From Monarcha castaneiventris obscurior (lineage: Eukaryota; Chordata; Aves; Passeriformes; Monarchidae): 64,000 nucleotides of DNA. Numbering within the stretch: position 1 is the stretch's first letter; every line of letters begins with the position of its first letter. The DNA is taken from NCBI GenBank assembly GCA_026261815.1, contig JAMPIT010000894.1, positions 57,693,647 to 57,757,646 on the forward strand, given 5' to 3'. The notes under the pieces were generated by a model that was not told the origin of the DNA, did no database searches, and was given only the letters and a program-made list of their open reading frames with translations. The translations under genes were made by a program, and so were the position numbers. Below, one piece after another: positions 48,804 through 62,640 of the stretch.

Positions 48804-48822
48804 TTTTTTTTTTTTTTTTTTT
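48804..48822. repeat. poly(T) tract, 19 T
   Basis: An uninterrupted T-run. No retrogene or LINE body adjoins it on either side that I can recognise. Confidence 0.9.
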
Positions 48823-51800
48823 GTTTTTCAATATCAAACAGTATTACTCCATAAAACTTCTTTTGCTGTTTGTAGTAGACCTGTCATATGAATTATGATC
48901 TTAAGCCAGAAGTATTTCTGTCAAAATATGATGCTACATTGCCCAATGTTTGCATCTGGGATCAAGCACTTTCTCGTTTCAACTCTTTCCTCTATAATCA
49001 CAAACATTTAATCTCATTAAGTTTCATATTTTACTGAGGAGATTATGAACTCGCAGGAGACAAACTTCAACCCCTGTGGAAACCCAACAATTTTCTTCTT
49101 AACTTTTGAGGAACTTCCTATTTATTCTTGAAGCTATGCCTTTGAGAAATTGAAAAAGAGAAGGCAAGGACACAAAAATTATTCCCACTGGATGGGAAAG
49201 AAGATGGATACGCATGACAGAGAAAGGGAAAGGACAGAGGCAGTGGAGAGAGTGTTAGTAGCTTTGGGAATTTCTGGAGAGTGATTTATTCAGCCAGACT
49301 TCCAGACCTAGCATTCTAACAGATGTTGTGTTTATTTATAGATCAGGCACTGCAGACAAGGTAATTCATCAGGTGGAGTCAGAAGTCAGGGTGAACAGTT
49401 GGCTTTCGGTTCGTGGAAATTAATACCCTGAACCACTGCATTACCTTAGGTAGTACTAGCTGCAGAGCATGTTCAGGAAACAACTACACATCCCTTCAGC
49501 CTGATGTGTGCAGAGACAGAGGATGCTCATTGGTCTCCTTTTCTGAGTCTCTCTGTATTTACGGCATTCAGCAAATATTCCTCATTGTGTGGCCTTGCTG
49601 TGTCAGGTACAGGGGCAGAGCATGTAGAAACCTGTTAATTCCAGCACCCCAGAAATGACTGGAGCACAATCCTCCTGCTCTAACTCCCATTTACCTTAGT
49701 GGGATGTTTACTTAAGAAGAAGTTCACAGTTTTTCTAAGAAAGCGGACCCAAATAAAGTGTGTGGATAATACTTAATTGGCGCTTCCAAGTTTGTGCCTT
49801 GTTTGTGCCTTTTGCAAACTTCAGGTACCACCCAAGCTGTGTGGTTTGCCTACAGTCTTTGTTCCCTAGTCATTATACTCCTTCTGGTCTGTTGCCTGGA
49901 ATTCTTTCTTTCATGGACTATAGAAATCAGGGAAAGAAGGAGTTTCAATACATAACTTGTCTTGTCTTACCATGGGCTTGGAATGTGACTTCCAGGATCT
50001 GGTGCTGTGGTGACTACCATTTAGACATCACTACAGACACAGAGCTACTGAGGGAGAGTGAAAACCAAATGGACAAATATGATGGTGACTTAGAATGCCT
50101 CACCACTCTATTCTGCAATAACAGCCCATGGAGTATTCGCTTTTATCTTTAAAACTTTAGAATGTAAGATACTAGGCATAAATCTTTCTGACACGCGGGT
50201 GCCTAACCTCTCAATGCTCATTTAGCTTTTTGATCATAATTTGTGTACAACATATCCCATTACCCTGTGTTAATGAACACTAAATCATATTAATTTATGC
50301 TACTTGAAGTTCTTTAAGAACAAAGAATTAATGAATGTAAAGCAGAAGTCTCTCTCTCTTCCCTCTCCCCAATCTCTTTGAGCCTCATGATGTCTTAGCA
50401 TTGTGACCTTCAACAGGAAAAAGATAGTGTGATAAGAGAAACTACTCTAAGATTGAAATATTTCCATTCTTCTCTGCCCACATCTGTAATAAAGTTCTGT
50501 GCACATGTGTTGATTCTACACTAAAAGAAAAATCAGAATGTGAAATCCTCTTCTGTCTATGTCAGTGTTGACAAAGATAGTCAATACTAAGATAAGGAAT
50601 ATTTCTAATGCCTAAGTCTGTATGATGTCACATCACCATGATGCTGATACACAAATTATTACTTAATCTCATCTTTAGGTTTTCATTTCTGACTGTAATT
50701 TTTTTACCAACTCTGTTAGGTGGACAGTGCTTTATGGTCCACTCACACAGACTACATTGAGTTTTCTCATCCATCTTTCCTGAAATAAAAAGGAAGAGTC
50801 CAAATATTGGCTGTAGCCATTTTGCTTCCACTACCAGATCATTCTTTGATCTCTTTGGAGATACTGTTGAGAGAAGTCAGTAGGAATAATAATGGCATTT
50901 TTTATGATAATAAAATTTACTCAACAGGAAAGTTTTAAAAATTATCTGTCTTCAGTAATTTTCAGTTAATAAAGTCAGATAATATTTCCATCCATAAGTT
51001 TTGTAATAAAAGATGTAATGCTCAGTTTTAGAAATCAGTATTTTTCTTAATGTTTTTCCTGGGGTTTTTTTTCCTCCTTATATGAACTTTTTTTTTCCCT
51101 AGAAGATTAACTGGAGCTAACAGCAACCTAGTCCCTATTTTATGACTCGTGAGTACTGAGTTACCAACAATTCAAATGCTGTTAAACAACATTTATATGA
51201 AGTGCCTTATACACGTCAAGGTTCACTGTAAAACATGGGAATTAAGTATGGCTGTATGAGGGACAGCCAAACCAGAACATAAAAACATGCAACTGTCTTG
51301 TCCATGTTCAGTGTCAAATGAGGATAACGATTTTTTCATTCTGCATCAGTTGTGTCTTATTAAACCACATTTTCCTGTCTTGTTTTCTAAGCTGCTGGAT
51401 AAAGAAGTTGGTACAATGAGTAAACTTTGGGTTGTGTAGAAGCTACCTTTTCCTGCCTGATGTACCATTAGACAGATGAAATTGGCAGGAAGAAGATAGT
51501 AAATGATGGTTTAATGACATACTCATAGATGTTATAACTAGATGGTTTCTTCAGGCCTTTTCATTATGTCATGGTGTAAACCATGCACCCTGAGGTTTGT
51601 AGTTCTCCCTATCCCTGTGTCAGCATGCCTGTGCTCACACTATCCCTCCCTGATTCAGGTGTATTACAGACAGCGTGTCCTTTCTGGCTGCTGGAATTGT
51701 TTATACATTCAGAAATGGATCTCTCATTTCATAAAACATCATTACAGCAGTACTCCCTTTATCATCTTAAAACCCTCTAAAATATGTCAGTTTTAAGTGA

Positions 51801-53756
51801 CTTGATAAATAGTGTGCTTAATTCTTGGTGCTTGAAAGGGTGCACTGAGCACGTTTTATCCCAGTTGGACAAGAGAATAGAGCAGGAACAAACTAGTGCA
51901 TTGAGTTTGACAGTCATATTTTCTGACAAATAATAAGAAACTGGAGGCAATAAATTGTCATGGTAGGTTTTCTATACATCATAACTGCATGTGAGAGTAT
52001 AAAAATGAAAATGTAATCATTAGGCAAAGGAACCTGATTTGAATAACCACTTAGGCAAAAAATTATAATCCTTAAAAATTCTTTCTCATTTAATTTGTTT
52101 TCAGACTTTCCTTTCAGGTTTTATTAGGCATCCAACCATGAAAAAGGAATGTGCTTTCTTTTTATTTAACCAGAGTGCCTGGTTTTAATTTTCCTACAGT
52201 TTTCTGAAGGAGATTCACTAACTGCAGAATTAAAGGACTGTGACTGCAGTTCCTATTTTAACAAAAACTGCTGAAAAGCAGTGTTTCCTGCATTCGGAAG
52301 AGCTACTGAGTTCACTGGATTTGGGGTCACACACTGAGATAGCCACAGAAATGGTGACACACAGTACTCACTACTACTTTGAAGAAGTAGCAGCGCCAAG
52401 ACTGAAGTGCACAATTGCTTCTGGAGGTAATCATAAGACTCCACAGCTGTCAGACAGACACACAGATCTTTGTGCTTCCACAGAAAGCAATCCATCATAT
52501 CCCCCACCATAATCTTCCTACTCAGCACCTGTAGGAATATTATGTTACCAGAATACTACACAAACTGCAGTAAGTTACTTGAATACTGCAAAATAAAGTG
52601 TAGTACAATACAAATAACACAAGACCAAGATGCATTCCCTGTCAAAATTAAATGAGTTGGTGACATTAGCAGGTTATTAAAATGCTCAACCTCTCATTCT
52701 TTTTTGCTTTATGAACAGATCAACAAAATTCATGTTCTTTCTTGCTATGAAATACCTAGAGTTCTGCAGCTGTCTTCACCTTCTTGCTCACTTTTGTGGG
52801 TGGAATACAGCTGTGATGCAAAAGTGATTTCTTGATAATTGAATATAATAATGAATATTGAAATTGTATCTAAACTAGAAAAACATTTGTATGGATAACA
52901 CTTCATGATTATGGGAATGAAGGTACAAAGGTAGAATGCTACCTCATAAAAAAATGGAAACAAAAAGCCCAAATGAGTAATACTGCTTTTAAAAATTTAA
53001 CTGATTAATCTTTACTCTGCCAGGAAACATATATGGTCTGGTACACATGCAGAAGCACTTACAGTATTTCCCGTGGACCTATTTAAGTAAACACAGTTAC
53101 CGTAACTCAGTGAGTTGTGTTGGGTGCAGAAAATATGGGGCTGTTTAGGGAGAAAGAAGTAGAGGAATGGGCAGTAGGTACTCACTTGCACACTATTGCA
53201 GGATGAGAACCAACCCATCTAGCACTACATTTCCTATCATACTGCAAATAAAATGCCTGTACTTGTGTGTGAGAGGAAAGTAACTCTGTTAAGTTCAGCT
53301 CAGCCTATGACTTTAAACCTCATAAATTATGCATTTCACTTTTTATGTCTAAACAATAGAAGGTGTGTGCCTTTGATTAGTATAAATTGAGGGAGTAAAT
53401 TCATTTACTTATCCACAAGTATCAAAGGTTAAAATGTCAGAGGTAGACAAATGGCTCAATTCACAAATATAGGCAGGATTTCTCTTCCCCATTCACTGCA
53501 TAAGGTTGTCTTCCCTTCAAGGCTGTTGGCTAGACCATTGGGTTGGAACTTTACAATCATTTTATTTTGGTAACTGCCCTGTTTCACAGCAGGAAAGCAT
53601 CACCTCCAAGCATTGCAAAAAGGCCTGGGTTTAATTTTCTAGAGCACAGCTTAAAGAAATGAAGGACTCTGTCTCCCATTATCAGTCTCCATACAATTCA
53701 TAATCTCCTGGTTATGAAGTAAACCCCTGGGTTTTTTTAGAGACGAAGGAAACGGC

Positions 53757-53774
53757 TTTTTTTTTTTTTTTTTT
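53757..53774. repeat. poly(T) tract, 18 T
   Basis: An uninterrupted T-run. On the minus strand it encodes the lysine run of a chance 118-codon ORF. I see no processed gene next to it. Confidence 0.9.
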
Positions 53775-55203
53775 AAGTAATTTCTTAAGGCCATTTGGGA
53801 AAAAGTGTCGTTTCATCTGAGGGAAGGCAATAGTGTTAATGTGTTTCTTCCTCTGCCAGATCTTACTGCCCGTAACCCAAGTATTTTGAAAAACACTACA
53901 CTGTTTTTCATAACTAGTGTTTTTGTGGGTGCCTTCTTTAAATAGTTCATAGGCCCCTGGAAAGAAAGGCTGCAAACTGAAATCCACTAACCACAGCTTC
54001 TTCATATCAAATAGTTTCAAATGATTCTTTAAGATTATTTCATTCCAGGTTTTAATACAATAATACAAGTTTTCCTTGGTTTCAGAGTATTATCTGAAAT
54101 AATCTGATTTGTATTTCTATTCTGAAAAGCAAAACACATTACATAGTAATAACATATCTCCTTTGTCTCAGAAATCCAAATAAACATTGTTCTCATTTTG
54201 GGACTATGTGCATTATCAGCAGCTTTATATTGAAAAAAAGGTATTTGTAAGAGTGTTAGATATTTGCATATGTTATTTATATACACAGAATAAAATTTTA
54301 GGAACTCTCCATTTGTAACCTAGAAGGATAGTTAAACATGACTCATTCTGTGATTAAACTGAGGCAATATCTGGCAAAAAAATTCGATTAATTTAGAATT
54401 GACTGAAGTTTTGCCCTATCTTTTGTTATGTTCTTCTTTCTGAGATACTTTGACAATGTATTGACACCCAGACATATTCAGAGGAAAATGGTCATGTCCC
54501 ATGTTAAGAGACTAATTTTAAAAAACAGGAAAATTCTCATGACTATAAATATAATAAACCTTTCATTTCATCAGATGGCAGTTGCTTTTAATCTTTTTTG
54601 TTCCAACCTTTTTTCTGCAGAATGGTGTTAATCCAGTGGAGGGATGAGGGAGATTATATTGTCCTTATGTAGTCAACGTTTCAGCTTTTAAGTGATGAAT
54701 GGATGCAGCGCTCTTGAGTGAAATGTGGAAGAAGCATTTATTCACAGAAATTACTCTTTTGGGATTCTTTGTGGTTCTAGAGGTCCAGTGCACATCCAGT
54801 TGCAAGAAGAGAAAATAAAATGAGCAGAAATGTAGCAGGTGAAGTTAACAAGCAGGAGTGGGCAGGAGAGCTGATTCAAGGTCTACTCTGATCTACCTAT
54901 GGCTGTAGTCAGGTGACTGAGAATGGCACTGATGCACCCAGTATCAAAATAAATGTCCAATGGGTAGCTTGCCAACAGAATTTTATAAAATTACTGTGCT
55001 TTGTGCCTTTTAAAACTAATACCTGTGTTCTGGGGTTAGTAACACCTGCTGTTAAAACATAAGAAAAATTCTTGCTTACACAGTTCTTTCTCATTGAGAA
55101 AAGATATTTTTGAGACTAGATCTTTATGGTTACAGTTGATTCTAGTTAGAAACTTATAACATGTAGAATTAATATTTTATTTTTCCCTTGGGATAGCACA
55201 CTG

Positions 55204-55251
55204 TAATCCCCTGGCAACCTCATTTTCAGGCTGAGGACTGCATATGCTAAT
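55204..55251. promoter_or_regulatory. cluster of OTX/PITX-, RFX- and POU-like motifs
   Basis: TAATCCCC (55204-55211), GGCAAC (55213-55218, an RFX half-site on the minus strand) and ATGCTAAT (55244-55251, a POU variant octamer) occur within 48 bp in otherwise unremarkable sequence. Short motifs arise often by chance, so this is a weak enhancer candidate. Confidence 0.15.
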
Positions 55252-56935
55252 GCTGAGCTTTATTTGAATGGAAATGCTCTAAATTTTCCTATATGAACAG
55301 CATAATCTTTGAAACTCTGAGACTGTAAAGTATTGCAAAGAAAGCTGGAAAAATTCTGTCTGGAAAGGACAGCACATTTTTTTAAATGTGTTTAAGATTT
55401 TTAAATGTGTATGCATTCTTCTAAAATAACAATTTTCTGTTGGATCTTGCACAAAGAAAAGTACCTATGTTTATAGGTACTGCAATGAATTTTTATTTTA
55501 CTTCAGTTAAGCAGTATTATTAACAGTGCAAAGGATGCAGAATTCTTAACCCAGAAGTAAAAGACATTAAACATTTGTCAGCCTTGTCGAGCTGCAGGTA
55601 TATCAGAAACCTTTTGTGTTGGGATCCTTGGATTAATTCAAACTGTATAGCAAAGCTCCTATGATCACCAGCAGCTTCTGAAGCACCTGCCCTTCTCTGG
55701 AGTGTTTAAATTGATGCTTTGGGCTGCTGTGTAAAGGGTGCATCTTTCACCATCTGCTCTCTTTCCTCTGCTCTTTTGGTGTTGCACAAACTGTTTTGAA
55801 GGAAAAGGAGGTAGTAGGAAAAAATACATTGCTTCCCATTTAAAGTGTTGTTGCCCTTTATGTAATTAAGAATAAGAAAATACAAAAATTCATTCATAAT
55901 TTTTGTCCAGACCTGGATCATGAAGGTAAACCTATTTGCATCACATGCTTCCCAGCAAAATCATCTGTTTTCATTTATATTCCTGATTTGAATGTTATAA
56001 TGAATGCTTGGTCTGAATACTACGTAGGACAACTATCAGGTAATGTTTCATCTATCTACATGCAAAGAGCCAATTATGCCTAATGGATTATGAGATGAAG
56101 AGCTTATTGCAGTTCGTTTGCTAAAGCTTTGAAGAATGGATTTTTATTTGTTTGCCTTCAAAGCATTAGTAGCTTCTAGGGTTATATGGTGAACAGCTAT
56201 TTTAAAAAGAAGCAAAGAGGAAAGCTGTGCTCTATGAAATCTACCTTATTTTTAGCATTCCAGGAAATCATGCAATGATTTTGACTGAAAATAATCCTCA
56301 TGAACATACCATATAGCGGATTTTTTCTACAGATAATTTCAATTATTTACAAATGGCATTATATTTTACAAAGACAAATCTTGAAAACTAGTACTTCATG
56401 TCAACAGTTGTACCATAGTAAGGAGGTCATAACCTGAGGCTGCTCTCCCTCCTTCAGCTAATTTCCACTCTTTGAGGTGACTGAGGTGTGTAATGACACA
56501 GCTTTTAACCTGGTTTGTGCAAAATGGATGACATCAGTAGCATGCTCTGTCTCCCTGAGAAACCCATCACCTGAAGAAATGTCTTTGGTTCGTACTGTTT
56601 TGTTCGCAGGTAGGTATGCATGCTGAAGTAAAAGTTACAAAAAATATGAATCCTTTATGTATAACATACTCCCTTAATTTTTTTTCTACATGAGTGGATC
56701 TGGACTACTCCTGCTAGAAATAGGAGCCAAAAGTGGCAGCTGTGCCCTGGAGAGCAGGGGCTGAACACATGCTTTTACACTTTCTAAAATAAAAAAGTTT
56801 CTGCTTGGTCTTTTTTTTCATTTTTGCTATAATTGCTACACTGTCCTATGTGGATGATGGCATTCACTGGTCACCTCAGGGAATTGCTTTGTATTTTTGC
56901 CCTTCTGGTTTACAGTGGCAGCAGTTCCACAATTC

Positions 56936-56972
56936 TTCCATAAAAACAGTGTGTGTCTCTGTTTTTATGGAA
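56936..56972. repeat. 14-bp perfect inverted repeat next to a CA repeat
   Basis: TTCCATAAAAACAG (56936-56949) and its exact reverse complement (56959-56972) are separated by 9 nt (TGTGTGTCT). The right arm runs directly into the CA microsatellite, and the loop is the complementary TG type. Confidence 0.93.
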
Positions 56973-56973
56973 A

Positions 56974-56996
56974 ACACACACACACACACACACACA
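56974..56996. repeat. (CA)n microsatellite, about 12 units
   Basis: 23 bp of uninterrupted AC dinucleotides followed by ATGTATACACACATA. Likely polymorphic. Confidence 0.95.
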
Positions 56997-59900
56997 TGTA
57001 TACACACATAAATTTTTTAAAAAATTTTTTTAACATATGTCTGTATATTTGATGTCTGTCTCAGCTACTGCAAGTGCATGCCATGGCACTTGTGAAAAGT
57101 GAAATTTCAATTATAAGTATTAAATATGATATCAATAAGTAGTAAACCAGTATGAAAATTACATGTTAGGGAAGAACCCTGGAAAGCTAATGGAAATATT
57201 CACTTTAAAAAGGAATATTTTCTTTTCAGAATTCTAAACAACATGAGTTGAGGTGTTTTCAGCAGTGAATTGGGTTGTTAACTGGTTTAATATAGCCTAA
57301 TCAACATATTTGAAGCTTCTCTGGTTTATATCCTATTCAGTCTTTGCAGCCTTTAGAAATCATTCACTAGTGAAGTTGCAATTCTTATGCAATTTAGAGT
57401 CATTCTTGACTGCCAAGGTAAATGCTTACTTTATGAAGGGGCAGTCATTAAAAGACAAAACTAGAATCTGTATCTCATTTCTCCTTGAGAGTATAAGTGC
57501 TTTTTCAAAGGTACATTTGATATATTTGACCCTTTCATAAGTGGATGTTAGCAGCTTTCTTTGACATAGATTTTTTGAAGGTTTCAGTTTCAGTGACCAT
57601 GAATTTAACTTTTTTTTATTCCTCCTTTACATGTGCAAGCCGTTCTCACGTGGCAGTACTTTCAGAAATGAGAATAGAATCTGGAAGTGTCAGGATCCTG
57701 TGCTTCACTCGTGGGAGGCCTTATACTTGTAGCTGAACATATTCTATAAAAGCTTCATTGGGAAACACATGAACAGGTTTGTAAGTGCAGAAATAAACTT
57801 CCATTTGGCAGACATCAAACAGGGCACTAATTCAAAACAAGGTAAACATCTGCAACAACTACCTGTAAAATCATTGCCATGTGGTATTTCTAAGAAACTA
57901 AACTAAAGGGCTGATTTTCTAGTATCAGTTTCTCTGAGTCTTTCTTGACTAGAAATTTGAAAACAGAGTAAGTTTTATGGCTTCTTTGCTTACTTTCCTC
58001 CACAAAAGTCAGTATAACATAACAGTAATGATGTATTTTACCATCCATCTTTCCCCTACTGGGAAAGATTTGGCAATCAGTAGGTAAAAAGAGATGGGGC
58101 CCTATTGCAGGAGGCTGTTGGATGGAGCCTAATGTGGTTATGAAATACCTGGGAAATTGGATCAGATTTTTGAAAGTATGAATTCAAATCAGTGTCCTTG
58201 CCATGACTGTGTACAGAACATTTCCAACAGCACACCCCGGGTCTTAGATGTTATATACAGGATATGGCTATGCACTTCGTAGAAGAAAGACATAGTTTGG
58301 CTCTCTTTAAAACAAGCCTAGACTAGGAAAAGTCATTACTTTTTCTTCTTTTTTTTATTTTTTTCTGAACACATCATTCTTTTGACACCAACTGCACACT
58401 ACCTTCTGTTAACCCAGTTCTATTTTAGTAAGAAATATCTGAACCAGGAATCCTGTCTGGTACTTGCAGAAAATGCAGTACCTTTAATATTCTAAAAATT
58501 AACTTAGAATCTCATCAGAACCATTTGACATCCTGGATGTTGTGCCAAATCTTCCTAAATGTAACACTGGGATGAAATACATGACCCTTATGGTAGTATA
58601 CAAGTAACAGAAGAAATGTAAGAAGTTGCTTGATATGAATGATATTTTGAAATACCCAGCAGGATGTAGATAAGGGAGATGCATTGAACTTGCATGTCTG
58701 ATCTCTATGGGGGAAAAAAAAAAACCAAAGGGATAAATTTAGAAAAGTCATACTTGGACGATAAAAATACCCCAAACCCCTAATGCCTAACATATGAAAA
58801 ATCAGCTTATTCTTTAAATGCTAATTAAAAATGCTGTCTGAGGACAGAACTGGCTGCTTGAGAACACTAGGACTGGCAGGGTTAATTTGTTTTTATACTT
58901 ACTGCCATGCAGAAAATGTTGTTATGGAAACCAAATAGATGTTATTTCTTAAATAAATATTCTCTCAAGGCCTCTGGAACAGAGGAAAGAAATTGAAGCT
59001 ATTAGCGTTATTGTTGCTGTTGGCTGTCTGAAATCCCACAGCTGGGATTCTAATTGAAAATCCAAGGATTTGGGCTTCCTGGTTTTATAGTAAAAATGTA
59101 GAAAGCCAGTACCATTGTTATCTCCTTTTATGAAAAACTGGGAATGGGTCTCCAAGATGCCTCTGCTTAAAGCATCTTGAAGATTTTCCTGGCTTGGGAA
59201 GCCTTCAAGCCAAGAATAATTTATGTAAAAATTCACCAGTTGGAATTCCATACAATTTTGATGTCTCTCAAATGTTTCCTAAATCCAGATTGATACAGAT
59301 TGCTGTTGAATTGGTTTTCTAAATGGATCTGGACCCTTATGCTCATTGAAATAATCCATGCTTGGTTTGTTGGCTTTTTGCCTTTAATCCTGTGCAAACT
59401 CATCAATGTCCAGAATTCAGACCAAACCTGTAGGGCATTTTCTAGAGAAAATTTGCTACTCTAGAAATTTGTCATTTGTATCTGTTATGGTACATAAATA
59501 ACCATGATGGAAAGGGGAAACTTGAAGGACATTTCTGATGTTGTAAGCAGTGGATGAGAAAGATATGGTGAGAATCAAGGCTTGGTCTGGGATATATTTT
59601 CAGGCAGTGAAACTGGTAAAGCATGACTGATGACTGATGACTAAATTTATCACAAAGACTGGACTTGCAACTTGGAATTATCAAGGCCAAATTGATTCTT
59701 TCAGAACTCTTTGACTTATTCATTATGGAGATGGAGAGGCCAATCAGGATGTGTGACTTGCATTAGTACTTCCTGGGAATAGGTTTTATGGCCTTGGATG
59801 TGTTTCATTTTCCTTTTTTTCATCAGCCATAAGCATCACAGAATTATTTATTTTGCTATTATGCACTAGGAAAACTCATTTAGAGAGTGAATGCACTGGA

Positions 59901-62013
59901 ATCCAAAGCCTTGTATAGGTATCTGTTACATCAGGAAAAAAAATTCATAATGCATTTTTTATTATGCATAATTTGCTTTTGGATATCCTGCATTCACGGA
60001 AACAAAACTCAGAATGAAACTGTCAGGAGCTGTCAATCTGTTTTGCAGAGTTGTATTAAAACCAGCAACTGTAATCCTTAAATTATTAGAGGACTATCCT
60101 TTAGAAATGGGGAGAAAATACTTCATCTGTATTATCCCTGCAGTGACAAGAATGTTATTGGAATTCCATCTCTAGTTCCAGACACGAAAAATTAGAGCAA
60201 GACATTACAAAGGATTCAGGAAAGAGATGTGAAAAAACTGAAAGTTTCTCCCTACTAAGAAGGTCTGAAATCTGACAATGTCTGTATATTTTACTGTATT
60301 TTTTTTTTTTTACTTTTGAGCTGCAGCCTTAGCTAGGTACTTATAACATAGGCTACTACAGCACATCACAGGAAGTAGTTTAGTCTTCTTAATTAAAAAT
60401 TCTCTGAACCCCATGCCAACAAAAATTCAACTGCAGTAGTGCCTCATAAAATATATTCATTTTAAGCAGTGTTTAGGTTCTTTGCAAAAAGGTAGAATAT
60501 GAAGGATATTTTCAGCATAAGAAGCCTGTGTTAGCTGCTTCTCTCATTAAAAGTAAGTATTTGTTTACCATATGGTAATATGTCAGTAGAATCAGAAGAG
60601 TACATAGGCTGTTTCAGGATTCATTGCCAGATGTTTTGCATTATCCATGTAATCCCTTGTAGGCGTTTCCTTGAAGTGCAACTGTGATGTTAATTTGTTT
60701 TCATTGTACTTGTAGAGTAGTAGGCCAAAACAGTAAGTTGAAGGAATTTCTCTGATATTCCTTACACTGGTCTAATTAGTCATAACATATTTTTCTTTAA
60801 AAGTCTCCTTGTATTTGTTCCAATCCCCTTTATATAAGTCTCTGCTACAATTTTAAGGGATAATGAAAGTGTTGATTGTAGGGGTATTTTCAGGTTCTAT
60901 AAGCATTAATATTATTTCACATTTGAAAAGCTAATACAAAAATGAAATCCAGCAAACAAGAATGTAAATAGGAGAGTGAGTTCATGCTTCAAGAGTATAT
61001 AAGCAAAGCCATATCATCTCTGATTTGTCAAGCATAACTGAGTCCCTCAGGGAGATTATGCTTGGCCAGTCATTCTGGTGAATATGCAGAAACACAGAAA
61101 AATATCTGAAATAACTGGTCTTATTTTGGTAAGGTTTTGGGCATTCTTTTTTTCTTCTTCAGTTTTTGCTGGTAACAAACCTGACGAATTTCAAATTGAA
61201 GCTTGTATGAAAAGAGCTTTCCCTTAGCTTTAGATACCAGATTACTTCTGTTCCTACCTTAAATTTCTGCAGTCATTTTTCTTTTAGGAAATTGTTTTGA
61301 GCATTTCCCATTAGATTGCAATTTTGCAAAATGGGATGTAACATCTTCAAACAAGCTTCACTCTGTAAAACTGTTTCCAGATTCATATTTTGGAACCTTT
61401 TATTCATCTTTAACTCTTGAAGGACCTTTGCCAGTTGTCACTGTCAGCTAGGGATCACTGTGCTTGACAGTCACTGTCAGTTCTGAGGAGATGTAAATTC
61501 CTGTGCCATATTTCACAGGCTGAAAGACCCAACATGTCTTATCCGTGGAATAAATCAAGGAATAAAAGCAACCACCCACATGCACAGTAAATTGTATTTC
61601 TGCAGAAAATAACTTGCCCTACTTACTACCTAAAATAGTCACAAATATTTAATGTGCCCCAAGATTAAAATAGCTCGAAGTGACATTTGGATGGCATAAT
61701 AAAAGGGGTGGTGGAAAGTCTGTATAGTCTGGCTTGGTGAGAGATTCTGTGCACAAGAAAGGCACAAAAGTATGTGGAGATTGTCGTTGACTGATAAAAG
61801 TAACTACTCAGCTTTTGAGAGGGGAGTTCATTTTCAATGAACCCATCTGGTTTTTAAAAGTACTGGTGAGAAAAAGAAAGGTTACTAATACTTACAGTAA
61901 GATTATTTAAAGGAATGGTAAGATCAGAATTCATTTTAAGTTAAAAAGCAATATTAGAAAAAGCCACCTGGCTAAATAATGTATTCATATCCTAAATAAT
62001 ATTTTCTGATTTC

Positions 62014-62085
62014 TGCAATGAAAAGTAATAAATAATACTGTCTCTGTACTGCAATGAAAAGTAATAGCTAATACTGTCTCTGTAC
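62014..62085. repeat. 36-bp tandem duplication
   Basis: Two adjacent 36-bp units starting TGCAATGAAAAGTAATA and ending ACTGTCTCTGTAC. They differ at two adjacent bases in the middle (AA versus GC). Confidence 0.93.
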
Positions 62086-62601
62086 TATTTGCCAAGGAAT
62101 TTTTCACAAATCTGTAGTAATTAAATAATTTGGACACATGGTATTTTTATACTAATTGGTGTTAATTGGTAGTTTTAAACAGGTATCTCTTGTAATGGTA
62201 TTTGACCAAGAAGCTCAGAATTCAGTAAATAATCAGAGAACCAAATTATTTGAGAAAGACTCTAAAATCTTCACTAGGATGACAAATTAAAGGACAAGAC
62301 TGATTCAGAATTACATAATTCTCAACTGTTTGTTTTTTTCTCAGCAGAAAATGGAGGAAAATATCAGAAGCCAATACAATGCATTGGACATTTAACATGA
62401 TCATAATTTTTGAAAACTTCCAAATCATAAAAACAGGTTGAATAAGTTAGACTGGTGGATGACTTGGGAAGGATTTGGGAGGATTTGAAGAATTTGGGAG
62501 CCAACTCTACAGCTTTATTGCTGGTCAGAAAACATCAACAGCCAAATCAAATTGTTAACTCTCATGAAGTGTCCATGTTTCTGTGTGCCTGCATGCCCAT
62601 G

Positions 62602-62605
<4 letters not shown>

Positions 62606-62634
<29 letters not shown>
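62606..62634. repeat. (TA)n microsatellite
   Basis: 29 bp of pure TA flanked by GTATG and GTATAT, followed by GGAGAGAGAGAAAG. A second, interrupted TA/CA tract lies at about 62694-62720. Two chance ORFs cross it. Confidence 0.95.

Positions 62635-62640
<6 letters not shown>

Noticed and set aside
48804..48822. Poly(T) as the tail of an inverted processed retrogene
   Set aside because: The adjacent sequence has no gene similarity or target duplication. The same holds for the T-run at 53757-53774. CR1 machinery also rarely makes poly(A)-tailed retrogenes in birds.
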